From: Larix kaempferi
Taxonomy: Eukaryota > Streptophyta > Pinopsida > Pinales > Pinaceae
NCBI GenBank assembly: GCA_027924585.1
Contig: BSBM01000426.1
Coordinates: 1,325,001 to 1,389,000 of the forward strand
Length of the DNA: 64,000 bases
Direction of reading: 5' to 3'
Positions 44,978-57,801 of the stretch are shown in pieces. Within the stretch, counting starts at the first letter, position 1. Each line of letters starts with the position of its first letter. Both the position numbers and the translations under genes were made by a program. The notes under the pieces were generated by a model. The model had not been told where the DNA came from and searched no databases. It worked only from the letters and a program-made list of their open reading frames with translations.

Positions 44978-45699
44978 CTTGTCCAAAAGTCGCCACTGAA
45001 ATAGATAGATTAAAAACACATGCAAGTTTGCAATTTTAATACGGTTTGCATTCAATGCCAAATGCTAGGCAATTACTCATTTCATCATTGAACACACGCA
45101 ACTTGCTTTTGCACTATGACGATGTTCTGAATGATCATGAACTTATGCAAGCAGACATTTTATGTTTGCAAGAAACTCACATGCACACACTTTCCAAAGA
45201 AACAATGATAGAAAAATACAATTTCTTCTCAGCATTTTCAATGCATGGAATCCTTACATTGATTAAAAAATACATTGCCATCATCAATTCTAAAAACTAT
45301 ACAAAAAAATCCACCGAAGCAATTTGCGTAGATCTTGAATTAGGCTGCAATGTATTAAAAGTAGTGAACATTTACAATAGACCATGTGGTGTGCTTGATG
45401 ATCTCTTTCAGATATTGAGTTGCATTTTGTCAACTTGCACACCAACCACTCAAATCCTAGTAGCTCGTGACCTTAACATTGACATGTTGCAAGAAACAAC
45501 ATCGAAAAGAAAATTGCAATTTTTTATGCAAATGAAAGGCTTGACACTGAAAACAACAAAGGCCACAATAAACACCGGTTCGATGCTTGATCACTTTTGG
45601 ACAAATTTGAAACATAGAGATATTGTTTTCAATATTTCAGATGCTTATTGGACTGATCACTATTCAACTTTCCTATCGATCTCTGATAAAAATGCGTAG
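44974..45699 (+). pseudogene. AP-endonuclease-like (EEP) domain of the Helentron
   Basis: In frame with the helicase tail after TAA 45037-45039. The 217-codon piece starts near 45046. The pattern is exonuclease-endonuclease-phosphatase: LISSLNTRNL (Asn motif), ADILCLQETHM with catalytic Glu 45172-45174, VVNIYNRP, ILVARDLNID (D-x-N), LDHFW, and the closing YWTDHYSTFLSI with the Asp-His pair. The catalytic residues are kept. EEP domains fused after the helicase are the hallmark of Helentrons. It could aid end processing or target cutting. The similar LINE endonuclease sits N-terminal to RT, and there is no RT here. Confidence 0.8.
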
Positions 45700-46438
45700 T
45701 CTATTCAATTTTGCATTATCTAATTTTATTGTCTTCCTATCTATGAACGGATCCATGATGGCATATTTGCACAAAATCAAAAGCAGGTACTATTCTTTCT
45801 CCTACAACTTTCATGCACTTTAAACTACATCAATTTGGTTTTTTTCTACTGACAGTGAGATAGATTTAGATCATCTTTGGGCATCTGCAACATTGATGTC
45901 ATAGCTATGAGTTTAAAGTCTGTTGAAATTTCTCATATTCTTATAATCTATTTCGTGATGTCAAATTTTGGTTATTTTTTATTGTTGAAAGTTGTTTACA
46001 CGTTATTTTGTCCACAGTTGAGATCTAAAAAAATAGCAATTATGCCACAACATATGTAGACACTCTTTACAAAAAGTATTCACGTGCGATCTCCATTTTA
46101 TAATAATGCAGACCATATCTAAGCTACATAAAATGTTTTAATAACAAATTCTTATGTTCAAGATAATTGTAGATGAAAATTTGTTCAATATTTTCCTGTA
46201 AATAACATAGTTTTAAGCACTTGTTTAATTGAAATTCTTGACACTACATAGACTTTGTGGTATGCATATGTCAAAAATCCAGTCAAAGAATTATAGACAT
46301 TTATTTTTATTGCTTCTTTGTTTTTATGCTATCTGCTTGTTGCCATATTTTCCATCTCTTATAAATCTCTTCTACTCTTTACACTAATTAACAATCTTAG
46401 CTACATCTGATTTGCTTAATACTTCTCGCATGTGCAGC
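45700..46438 (+). other. Region between EEP domain and first clear RPA exon
   Basis: A small candidate first exon begins ATGAACGGATCCATGATGGC at 45744 and ends AAAAGCAG|GTACTATTC at about 45786, a good donor. T-rich intron-like sequence follows to an acceptor at 46436-46438 (GTGCAG). Promoter elements are not obvious. Confidence 0.35.
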
Positions 46439-46642
46439 TTTTGAAACTCAAATCCAAAATTGCAACTGAAAATTACAAACAAAGCAAATCCTACATGTTT
46501 CAAAATACATTGAAAATGGCATCAAAAGAAAACAACCCAATAATGGAAAATAGTTCCTTGCCTGTGCACAACACAACAAAAACAATATCAGCACCAAACA
46601 ACTCGACAATGGGAACAATGTCAACTGCTGAAAGTCCAAAAA
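46439..46642 (+). pseudogene. RPA-like protein, exon (N-terminal linker)
   Basis: The acceptor GTGCAG precedes LLKLKSKIATENYKQ. The exon is rich in Ser, Thr and Asn and ends SPK at AAAAAG|GTATGC (46643). The composition fits a flexible linker before the first DNA-binding OB fold. It is joined in phase to the next exon at 46859. Confidence 0.5.
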
Positions 46643-46858
46643 GGTATGCAATTATTTTGGTTCTAATTGATTTTTACATCATTTTTAACACATGAAACTT
46701 CCCCATCTTCTTTTACGATTTTCTAGCACAGAAAACAACAGAATATAACTATTGCATCGACAAATATTTTCTCAAGCTTGATCTAAGTTTCAACATTTCT
46801 ACTATTGATTGCTGATAATTTCTTTCTTGGCCCTTTTCTCTAACTATAACAATAGCAG

Positions 46859-47187
46859 GTTCAGAAAAACACCTCCAGAAGCAGCTACTATTATAGAGTT
46901 ATGCACAACAACACCAAAAATTGTTTTCGAAGGAGACATCTTGGCGGTATATGGCCCCGCACAGAACAAAATCCAAAGTTCTCCTGTAAAGGCGCAAATA
47001 CTGCATGCAAACTTTGTTGATAGAGATGGGCTAATGACAATCACTGCTGGAATAAGTGACAACTTGATCAAACGTTTTGGTAGCTATTTCTCAACCAGCA
47101 AAAGTCTAAGAATCACTCGATTTGGGCTGAAGAAAAAAGGCCAGTACGATAGAGGCGATACCAAGTATTCAATAGTCATATTCCCAC
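46859..47187 (+). pseudogene. RPA-like protein, exon with OB fold (DBD-A-like), cut by solo LTR
   Basis: The acceptor AATAGCAG precedes this exon. KIVFEGDILAVYGPAQ, VKAQILHANFVDRDGLMTIT, and SLRITRFGLKKKGQYDRGDT resemble the first DNA-binding OB fold of replication protein A large subunits. RPA coats single-stranded DNA. Many plant Helitrons carry an RPA gene, so it fits here as transposon cargo. The frame runs into the LTR at 47188 and resumes at 51033. Confidence 0.7.
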
Positions 47188-50100
47188 TGTCACGAACCCA
47201 ATTTCGCGAAAATTTAAAACTTTTCTAAGTGCCTAAAATGCCACTAAATTATATGCGAAAATACAAAGTGTGGGTTTACTTTCTTTAAATACTGCTTTAC
47301 AAAAATAATTAAACTTTGCGACGCTCATTACTGTTTACAAATGTCGTTATACTAATCAAGGAAAAGATATACATTTTAATTTCAACTAAATAAATTCTGG
47401 ACTTGATATGTCAACCAATTCTTAAATCTTGCGGAAAACACAAAATGCTTCATTATGTCTTAATATGCATCTTTAGAAAACATGTACATCCCAATAGAAG
47501 AACATAAATGATAACAACATAATCAAAATCATACTAGTATTATACATCATGTAAACATCCAACCTTCTATATGAATCGTATACATCATCATAAACAGTTT
47601 TAAGAACAGAATCAAGTACTCATACATAAGACACATTGAGGAACACCATAGGAATCATAGGAGACAAAAATATAACGTGGTTCACCCGTACACGGGCTAG
47701 TCCACAAAGGTTTGTGTGTGTATTATTTAACAATTCCCGAAGGGATTACATTCTTGCAACATGATTGTTGCTATCTTTCTGCAATCATAGGATTACAACC
47801 AACACCAAAGTTGTTGTTATAGTTACAAAACATCTTCTCAAGGCCTCTTTCATGGAGGGCATAAACATCAACATTCACAATTATGAGGGTACACGAGATG
47901 TAAAGTCACCTTAAGGGTTTGATTAGCTCATCAATTGTTATTTATGACATCTAAGTAAATGAAGTAAGAACAACCCCTTTTTACTAACAACCATCGAAGG
48001 CAAAAAAGCTATGTAATAAAATATATTCACCCTATAAGGGTTTTCTCTCAACAAAGTAATTTTATTACCTTTATCAAAGGGTAACACCCTATTTACTTAA
48101 ATCTAACCTCTGTATTTATTAGATTAGAAAATGGTATATATACACATAGTCTTCTATACTAAGTTAACTTTATAAGGATTCCTCCTGACAATGAAATGTC
48201 ATGTTCTTACCAAAAGGTAACATCCTTTTAACTTATATCTAAAACCATCATTTAATAGGTTAGCTTCTTATATATAAAATATAATCTTCTATATAAGATA
48301 ACCTTCTCTATCGAAGATAATATTGACTTTGTATAGGAAAATATAATCTTCTACTTTAAACATAACAAAACATGAATTCCTTAAGATAACAAAATATTGA
48401 CTTTGTATACGTATAATTTTAGAACGCTCGAAGCATTCTTACAATTTATTATGATCAAGTGTTAATGAACTTAGGTAGACAGAGTTTCTACGTCGCCATT
48501 CACTATATAAAGGTAGGTTCACACTTCCAGATTATTTTAAGGATAGATCTAGCCGTTTTCATCAAATAAGACTAAAGATGCCGAGTTATCATCCATGAAA
48601 CTAATAGAGGAGATATGATTTTATTTGTACAGTCAGCACACAATCAGTTACGATCTAAATCATAAGATTTTACTTGCAGATCTATTGCGATATTCACTAC
48701 CACATACACCCTTCCTACATAGTTTACTGTGATGTCAATCAACACATAATAATCTTCTGCGATCTGATCTATTCTAATAAATTGAGCACAGTACTCTTGT
48801 GACATTAAATAAAAATACCATTTCCTACAGCGATCTTGGATTTTACAAAGGCATGATCAACAATTTTTTTTTGGCAGAGATCTAATCTAACACATAGTTT
48901 ATAAATGTAGGCTGCTACAGGAACAAAGAAAAATTTATGGCAGTGGTAACAAAATATGCATATATATAACGGAGGAAAACTAATCTTTATGCTGCCGCAT
49001 TTATGCAGAGCTAATGTCAAACAGAGAAAGAACTCCTATCTTTAACCACCATCTAACCATAAAGGTCGCTTTTAAGAGGAGAAATATACGGTTGCCTCTC
49101 GCCGCAAGGTAAACATGATAATGTATGCGACCGGTATTTCACTGGGTTGTTTTCATACAAATAAAACAAAGCATACAGAAATATAAATCATGGGTTGATT
49201 CTATCGGGATTTTCCGCTACATTTCTCTATCCAAACAATGGACCAGGAGTCAGTCTACAACGATCTTTTCAATTCTACAAGACAAACCACACCGAAATAC
49301 CAAAGGTCGACTCTTCAAATGGACATTACGTCTCTCTAAATTTAATCTCAATAAAGCTAAGAGTTGATCCTGGAGCGATTGCCTTCTTCATTTAGATCAA
49401 TAAGCAATCAACATCGACATAGAAATATGAAATGGGCAAAATGATCGATCAATTTATGCAAGAATCCTATCAGCAATAATGTAAATAAGCAAATAGATAA
49501 TTTATTGGGCCGATCAGAATACAAAGGGGAGATGCATGAACATAGAAATATAGAGGTGCAGTTAGCTATAGACCACATCGATCTATATATAATGATCCAG
49601 CATATAAATACATTCTTATCCAAGGAAATGTAAATCGGTTCAGTTCCTACCATACGCAATAATCCAAGCAAGAAATCCAACGATATATCATCCATAAAAA
49701 GAGACAGAGATCCGGCTCCAAGGGGCCTTCCCTTCCCAATGATCAACGTAAACTACGTGCAGAGCCCACTCATCCATCCTATTCAGGGTATCGGCAGTCA
49801 AAAATTTGTTTTTTAATCCGATTGGTAAATTACATACCTGTATTCATGTATGAGATCGCGTGACTATAGGTTTGGGCATGAGATCATCCAACAGTTCCTC
49901 CATCGCCTCTCCCTAACCGAAACCTCCCCTTTCCACAAATTCTCTGGAAACCCATGCAGTTCAGGGTACAGGAGAAGTTGCTCCAGGGTTCGCCACGCAT
50001 CCCTAACTAAGCCCTGAATCACAATCATAATGTGGTATGATCGCTCTCTCCTCCCCCTTGTCATACATTCCGCCCAAATTTAATCAGATCTTTTCTGGTA

Positions 50101-51027
50101 TAATTCATCTTTTCTCTTCCCCGCCGTTTCCCCCTTTCACCCGGTATCAAAAAGAAAAAATATCGCCCAAAAGGATTTTGCCTTCCTTCGAGGAGACCCA
50201 TGCCGGCGATATCTCCAAAGTGGTTTATAGCCCAACTACCCACTCCCACGCTATCACTCTCACGTCCTCCACTCTTCATCGAATCTTATGTGTAAATACT
50301 CCTCCACTTTTTGGAAAATATAATATTATAGGAGTTATTTAATGACTTGTGTCTAATATCAACTAATGTCAACATAGGATACAACACTTATAACTTATAA
50401 CCAAAGTTTAACGAGTCACTCAAATTTTCATTTATTCAATAGTCTACTAATGCCTTATATATATATACGTATAATATATATATGTATATAAATCTATAAG
50501 TCTATCAAATCTTAATATATCCTCAAGTTAATCATATATATATATATATAAGGGTAATCTTTTCTTTTAAACAAAAAGGTAGAGCTTGTCTTTCCCTCTT
50601 TAGTCATATTTTTGTATATGATTCTTGTGCTAATATATATATATATATTCCTTAAGTAACCACGGGTCATTATAATTAGTAGATAGCGAATAATAACCTA
50701 GTTAAATGCTTACGGTAAATCCTTCAAAGACGAACCTTTTGCACTATCATATTTTAAGACGATATGTGAGGTTATGGTCATGGAGCCCATGGATTCCTGT
50801 CCATTTTCTTTTTCTCTCCCTTAATGGATTATTTGTCGCATCGCATTAGTCTTGCCTAGACCTTCAACCGTTAGTTTAAAATCACCCATTTATCTATTTG
50901 AGCATAAGTAACAAAACCAACAAGGCCTACTGGTGGGGCCTTGGCCTTGAGCTCCTCACCAGGGCCTCATACATAGTTCACAATATACATTTACAATTCT
51001 AATAGGGATACAAGGAGGGATATTACA
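47188..51027 (-). mobile_element. 3.84 kb solo LTR, flanked by CCCAC duplication
   Basis: The sequence starts TGTCACGAACCC and ends GATATTACA. A perfect 5-bp duplication CCCAC lies at 47183-47187 and 51028-51032. The RPA frame rejoins when it is discounted. No gag or pol and no second terminal repeat is visible inside, so it is a solo LTR of exceptional length, or a large non-coding element. Orientation is minus: the reverse strand starts TGTAATATCCCTCC, and the U5-like motif GTGGACTAGCCC...GGGTGAACCACG is at 47676-47706. AT-dinucleotide runs are at about 50455-50650. Confidence 0.8.
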
Positions 51028-51032
51028 CCCAC

Positions 51033-51243
51033 ATACAATAATTGAGATAATTGATCAAGTTTGCAAAATGAGAAAGCTAGCTCCAGATATGACAATTCCT
51101 AATCTGTTGTCATCGAACGAGTCCTACTCTGTTGGCTCTGTCGCAGCAATCGTTGTTGCATGTGAATACAACAATAGGAAGTTCGACTTGTATATCAAAG
51201 ACGGTGGAACGGAAAATGACCATGCAACAGTAAATATTCCATT
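51033..51243 (+). pseudogene. RPA-like protein, exon continuation after the solo LTR
   Basis: Continues the interrupted exon: TIIEIIDQVCKMRKLAPD, NESYSVGSVAAIVVACEYNN and FDLYIKDGG. This is the start of the next OB fold (V-D-V-I-G-V-V-type block in RPA). It runs to about 51243, with TAG at 51248. The exact donor is not clear. Confidence 0.65.
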
Positions 51244-51410
51244 TGCATAGCTAATGTTCTTTTGGAATTGCTGTTTTTAAAACCAAATAAAATTTTCACT
51301 CTTTTATATAAACAAGAAAATAGAAAAAAAAACAAACGCAAATAGCTTTAACGATTTCTAATTTCAACCTATGCTCATTGACTGTTGTCTTCTACTATTA
51401 CAGTTACAGG

Positions 51411-51626
51411 TCAGTGAAGGCTACAAAGAACTGCTCTTGCAAATTCAAGAACAACTTGCATGTGATAATCCTCCATTCTATCTGTTTAAAAACATTGTCC
51501 GAAATGACACTAAAGGAAGCCACATGCTCCGGACCTGTGCAACTACCTTTATTGACCCTCTTAATGATGATTATGCAATTCAAAATTTGTTGCCAATCAT
51601 TGACTTAAAGACACAGTTCCATTGAA
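51411..51626 (+). pseudogene. RPA-like protein, internal exon
   Basis: The acceptor TTACAG|TTACAG precedes EGYKELLLQIQEQLACDNPP. FYLFKNIVRNDTKGSHMLRT and PLNDDYAIQNLLPIIDL follow. It is coding-like and in the right place, but family motifs are weak. It ends near TGA 51624. Confidence 0.5.
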
Positions 51627-52214
51627 AAATTGCTTCTTTCTCACTTCATGAACAAGGAAAAACAAAAACACAATCTACTTTTGTGCAAAGTAGTTTCATT
51701 GCTTAACACCTTATTCTGTTTTTTTGTCTCTTGTTCATTGTCTAATAGCATTGACTTTGTTATCTATAATAGGCTTCAGTTAAAAACTTCTTTAAATTCT
51801 TGTGATCTCTTGAGAATATTATCATCAAAACTGGTATAGATTTTTCTTATTTGCACATTCAAATTTCACCTATATCTTTCACTCCAAAAAGATATTTTCG
51901 CTCTTCTCTATATGCTCCAACTTCAAAACATTGTTTGCATTGCAACAAATTTTATCTTCAAGCCTATAACTATGTTCACAACAGTCTTATTCATCAGCTT
52001 CCAAGGATTGCTTTTGCAATGTCTCTTTGTTTTTACCCTTTGCCTAACAACAGTTAGCCAATGGCTACATTGCCCATTAGCATTGTAATTAGTCATAGTG
52101 CTTTGAATCTAAGTTTAATTATTATTCAAATAAAAATAAATACCGACATAATTCTATTTAAAAATATGCTGATATTATATGCATTTTCTATGGTCATCTG
52201 TTGTGTGACTTTGA

Positions 52215-52579
52215 TAGATACACGGAATACTCAAAGCAAGAAATTCATTTGCACCTCCGTATCGATGCATTTGCGCTGAATGTAAACAACCACTGATTCA
52301 GAGCTGTGTGGTCTGTGCATTTTGCAAAAATGAAATGGAAATTATATATGAGCATAATCTGGAATGCAATTTGGACACAAATGATGGACTGATAGAATGC
52401 ACACTACGCAACCCATAGCTAAAAGAGTATTGTCCAGAAGTAGCAAATATTTCATTTGAAGAATACTCAAAAAACATATCATCAACAGCTTTCAATCTGT
52501 GAAGGTTTTCCCAGCAAGGGCTATTTACATTGGCCCTGGACAACAGAATCATCAACTTGAAAAGAAACTGACTTCCAGG
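52215..52579 (+). pseudogene. RPA-like protein, zinc-ribbon exon (DBD-C-like)
   Basis: YRCICAECKQPLIQSCVVCA then FCKNEME supplies paired Cys-x2-Cys ligands like the zinc ribbon inside the C-terminal OB fold of RPA. In-frame stops at about 52418 (TAG), 52499 (TGA) and 52568 (TGA), and a frame change at the start, show decay. It ends CTTCCAG|GTACAC, a good donor. Confidence 0.6.
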
Positions 52580-53276
52580 TACACAAATCTATTTTCTATT
52601 CTAAAGAGTTCAAGTTTCTTATTCAATACTACCGACCTCTGCAAACTGTGTTTTGAAAATTGTATTCGATTGCATTAGCTACAAACAGAAACACTTTGCC
52701 ATTTCTTCAATTTACATTAATAGTTTGCAGCTTCAAAACATTTGGTGTATATCTAGTTTAACATATAATCATTTTTCAATTTATAAACTTTTCCTAGTTA
52801 CTTTTTGCTTAAACAATTTTCACAAAGTTTTGATTCACGTTTGACTTTGACTATGTCTTGCAAAGTTTGAAAGTTTAATGATAGAATGGCATCATTTAAA
52901 TAGTTTCGGTTTAAATACTAACATTTGGTGAAGTGCTAGTTTCAGTAGCTTAATACTCTAATTATTGATAAAATTTGTATTACAAAATAACCTAATACCC
53001 AACAAAGAGTTCTTTACAGCATGATTTACTACTCTTCCTAAGATCAATTTACTATAATTTATTACACAACCTAATAGAATAATTTGTTACTCTTCGTAAG
53101 ATTTTTCCTCTTGCTAAATTGTTCCTAAAGATTTATTGCTTTGAAATTATGCCATTTGAGATAAACTATGAGTAATTCCAATGTTATAGTTGAAATAGTA
53201 TCTAGTCTTTACAATTACTTGCATTCTTGCTACTTTTTTCCAATTATTCTGACTACAGTTTGAATGCTATTGGCAG

Positions 53277-53337
53277 GTGCAACGACAGTCAAAAACTACC
53301 ACAATGGCACTGGGACTACAATGAATACAAAAGTTGA
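53277..53337 (+). pseudogene. RPA-like protein, last exon
   Basis: The acceptor TTGGCAG is followed by CNDSQKLPQWHWDYNEYK and TGA 53335-53337. Short, coding-like, and the last piece that can be tied to the Helentron. Confidence 0.45.
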
Positions 53338-54780
53338 TATTACATAACATTTTTGCAAAAAAAAGTGCAAAGATCCATTTGCTCATGCAAAAGCACAACC
53401 GCAGTCTATTGGACTTATTGCCTTTTTTTTTCCTCTGCATTATTAATAGAGCTCAACCTGTTGGACTTATTCCTTTTTTGTCCTCTGCTTTATTAACAGA
53501 ACTATCGAAAAGTTGTTTTTTTTGCTCATGTAATGGCTTTAGACAATATAAAAAATACACTAAAACTTTTGCTGATTGACATTTCCATAGTTTTTGTCAT
53601 CTGCTAAGCAGACAAATATACTTGCCACAGATTTACATATATAATATAATATTTCCTACATGGCAATATGTTCCTTTCTTTTGCAAGTTAAATATGTTTC
53701 TTTCTATCATAATATGTTCATTATTATTGTTAAATATTCATGTATAGTTAGTATTTACCCATGTTCATATACATTATATCTATATCCATGTTCATATAAT
53801 TAATATTCATGTTCATAGAAATTTGTGTCAAATGTTTCAGCTTGAATATTTTTTTCTTCTAAAAACTACCATTGGATTTCATCTTCAGCTGCAATTTTTT
53901 TTTTGCAAATATCTATTTTACTTTTATTGACTTGAATTATGAACTAAAAATATTGATAACATATACATTGTCAAACTCAGTTTAAGAATTATTCCATGAT
54001 GTTGATCACGTGGGGTTTTATGCAGGGGACACCCAATATAGACATTGGTGATTAGAATGAGTAATGTTGATTATTATTGTTGAATATACATGTCCATTTA
54101 CTTGTGTTCATATAAATTATAACCATATTCATGTTCATATAATTAATAATCCATATTCTTGCTTATGATGATAGAAATTTGTGTTGATGTTTGAGCTTGA
54201 ACATGTTTTCTGATAACTATAATTGAATTTCATCTTTAGCTATATTCTTTTGAAAACCAACCAAAGTGTTTTTGATATTGATGTTCATTTGTGTGGTGTG
54301 ACAAAAAATGTTTAAACCCTTTATCTGTTGATGGGAAAGAGTGGTTTACATAGTCTTTTCGTCCCCCTTTTTCTAGGCTCCCTTCAAATTTCCACCCTTG
54401 TAAAATTTCATTTTTTTTTATTATCTTGAAGCACTCATGAGATTTCTTATTGAGCTCCTTCTCTTTATAAGTTGTAGCAACTCCACAATATTTATCTATC
54501 TGTTTCCCTTTGTTGTTGCAACCGTTAATTATTGAACATGAGATGAATGCCAGGCATACACTTTGAAGAAAATATTTATTTCTAGCCTTTACTTGCAAGA
54601 CCTAGAGCAGACTTGAGTTGAAACAAGCAAGAAAAACTAAATAGTAAAAATCTATGTTGGTTTATACTTTTCGAAGGGTTTCTATCCATCCCATTAGCAG
54701 TCTTTCCGCCACACCACTGTGCTAGCAATGCCCCGTTAAATAAATAATGCATATGTAATGAAATCATGAACCCTCTTGAT
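53338..54780. other. No gene seen; probable right flank of the Helentron
   Basis: AT-rich. A 13-bp hairpin-forming TCTGCTAAGCAGA is at 53600-53612. Two similar blocks of the type CATGTTCATATAATTAATA with AGAAATTTGTGT at about 53700-53860 and 54060-54230 form a diverged direct repeat about 360 bp apart. A 120-codon minus frame (54236-54598) is unidentified. Confidence 0.4.
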
Positions 54781-55728
54781 ACTGGCCTGATAGAGGGATT
54801 ATAGAACTCAAATTAAGTCTTCAAGGATTACCAAGTCTTCCAGCAATGGTCATACTGACGGACATGATACTGATAAAAATGAAGTACCTCGCAAGAGACA
54901 AGAGACCTACATTCAATCATCATAAAAAAGATGGTGCAATGGATTCTTTGGTATGCTTTCCAGCTCATTTAACTGTTGTTCTATTGGCATTGAAATAAAT
55001 TTGTGAAATGATGACATTGTGCTAAATATACAAAAGGTTGACATCTGCCTTGTTACACTTTCAGGTACCGTTCTTACAAATGATCCTTATATGTTGAATT
55101 TGGATTGTGATCATTGCATAAAAAACAGCAAAACAGTTCATGAATCCATGTGTTTCATCATGAATCCTACTATTGGAAAGCAAGTTTGTTATGTGCAGTT
55201 TCCGCAGAGGTTTCCATTTGATGGTATTAATGGCATGATCATTATGCCAATCGCAACATACTATTCTTTGATGTAACAACAACCCAAATATTGTTGTACA
55301 TTTACTTGCCATTACTTTTACCATATCACTTAAGTCATTCCATTTTTCTCATTCTATAATTGGCAATGTTCCTTTTTGGCTTCCATGTCTCATTCTCCAA
55401 ACTAAATTAAAACATTGTTACGTTCTACAGATCAATATGAAATATTTCCACAACATTCAAGGACACATATATGTTGGTACTGAATGTGTTTTCAGAAGAC
55501 AAGTCTATGGGTTGGATGCTCATAAAGTAGAGAAGGAATCCAAAAGGACTTGTAATTGCTTGCCAGAAAAAAGTGAAAGCGAAGCAAAAAAAGGACAAGA
55601 AGGAATCCAAAAGGACTTGTAATTGCTTTCCAGAAGAAAGTGAAAGCGAAGCAAAAAAAGAACAAAAAGAAATCCAAGTGCAGTGATGCCAGTCCTCCTA
55701 TGTTTAATTCAGATATCTTTCATACAGG
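54781..55728 (+). pseudogene. Cellulose synthase (CesA) catalytic-domain fragment
   Basis: CesA polymerises UDP-glucose into cellulose at the plasma membrane. Three pieces are seen. At 54781-54954, GHTDGHDTDKNEVP is followed, after a frameshift, by REKRP-type sequence (KRPTFNHHKKDGAMDSL) and a GT donor. At about 55066-55272, after an acceptor, [17 protein letters not shown] carries the second catalytic D-x-D, with [20 protein letters not shown]. At about 55431-55728, INMKYFHNIQGHIYVGTECV is followed by FRRQ, KRTCNC and SPPMFN. The start, the TED and QxxRW motifs and the membrane helices are missing. Frameshifts and a 67-bp duplication mark it as a relic. Retained introns argue against a processed copy. 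Confidence 0.85.
55532..55665. repeat. Tandem duplication, 67 bp x 2, inside the CesA relic
   Basis: GAAGGAATCCAAAAGGACTT starts at 55532 and at 55599. The length is not a multiple of 3, so it shifts the frame. Confidence 0.9.
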
Positions 55729-57180
<1,452 letters not shown>

Positions 57181-57550
57181 AGACACTGCAGAGGTGATTG
57201 TACCAATGGAAAACAATGCAAGCATCATTCTGGCTTATTTGCGTAACCATCGTTTACAAAGGCTGAAGCATCTCTACGAGATCAGTTGATTAACCATGAG
57301 GATGGTTTTTATATTTTCTAAACATCGCTGGAGAAAATGGCTGTCGAGCAAGAATGTTGTGGCATACAATTTTGGATTTACACGGGTCCATTTAAGAGGA
57401 TGCCATTGAAGTTAACTGGGATGAGATGCAGTAGAAGCGACTAGATTAGGGAAGAATGAGATGCACTACACGTGACTGGAAGAGGGCAGGAGATACTTGG
57501 CATTCACAGAATCAGCTAGATCCTTCGAGATGCCATTTGGAAGTTTTCCT

Positions 57551-57801
57551 TGCTGATAAGAGAATGTAACTCTTACAAGGCTGAGCTAATCAAGACGGAT
57601 GGCTGCAATAAGGTGTGTTAGACAAAAAGTTGTTTTCTCTGGAGATCAAGTGGATTAGGTTCTAATGCTGCCATGTTTTGTTCTTGCTTAATGATTGCAT
57701 ATGAAATGTTTTATGCTTTACAGGTGACCTGTAGGTGTGGAAACACAATGTGTTATGTTTGACGACAGACCATTGCACGGAACTATTCACATTTTTGTCA
57801 G
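57551..57801 (+). pseudogene. RBR-type E3 ubiquitin ligase fragment, RNF216-like RING2
   Basis: Exon 1 ends ELIKTDGCNK at 57612. The intron 57613-57723 has GT and AG ends. Exon 2 reads VTCRCGNTMCYV, TGA (57760-57762), RQTIARNYSHFCQ and ends at a GT donor (57802). The pattern C-R-C-G-x-x-M-C-Y-x-C-R...H-F-C is that of RING2 in RNF216/TRIAD3-type RBR ligases. Here the last Cys of C-Y-x-C is the TGA. In exon 1 a Cys pair reads C-N-S-Y, Tyr for Cys. Such ligases transfer ubiquitin through a RING2 Cys. Upstream parts (about 57180-57550) may belong but are unreadable. Confidence 0.6.

Larger units (their letters stand above)
33159..53337 (+). mobile_element. Helentron-like rolling-circle transposon (OTU-OTU-Zn-Rep-Hel-EEP plus RPA), split by two LTR insertions
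   Basis: All parts lie on the plus strand in order: OTU-like protease domains (33159-40440), zinc finger (about 40860-41040), Rep nuclease (41203-43167), Pif1-like helicase (43297-44977), AP-endonuclease-like domain (44974-45699) and an RPA-like gene with introns (about 46439-53337). Canonical plant Helitrons encode Rep-Hel, often with RPA. EEP and OTU domains are features of the Helentron (Helitron2) group, best known from animals and some protists. A 6.1 kb copia element and a 3.84 kb solo LTR interrupt it. Terminal sequences were not identified, so the coordinates give only the coding extent. Confidence 0.8.

Noticed and set aside
45046-45699. EEP domain as a LINE endonuclease
   Set aside because: No reverse transcriptase follows. 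The domain is in frame with the helicase tail after one stop, as in Helentrons.
53600-53612. Hairpin TCTGCTAAGCAGA as a Helitron 3' terminator
   Set aside because: No CTRR end or other terminal signature follows. Such short palindromes are expected by chance in a window this long.
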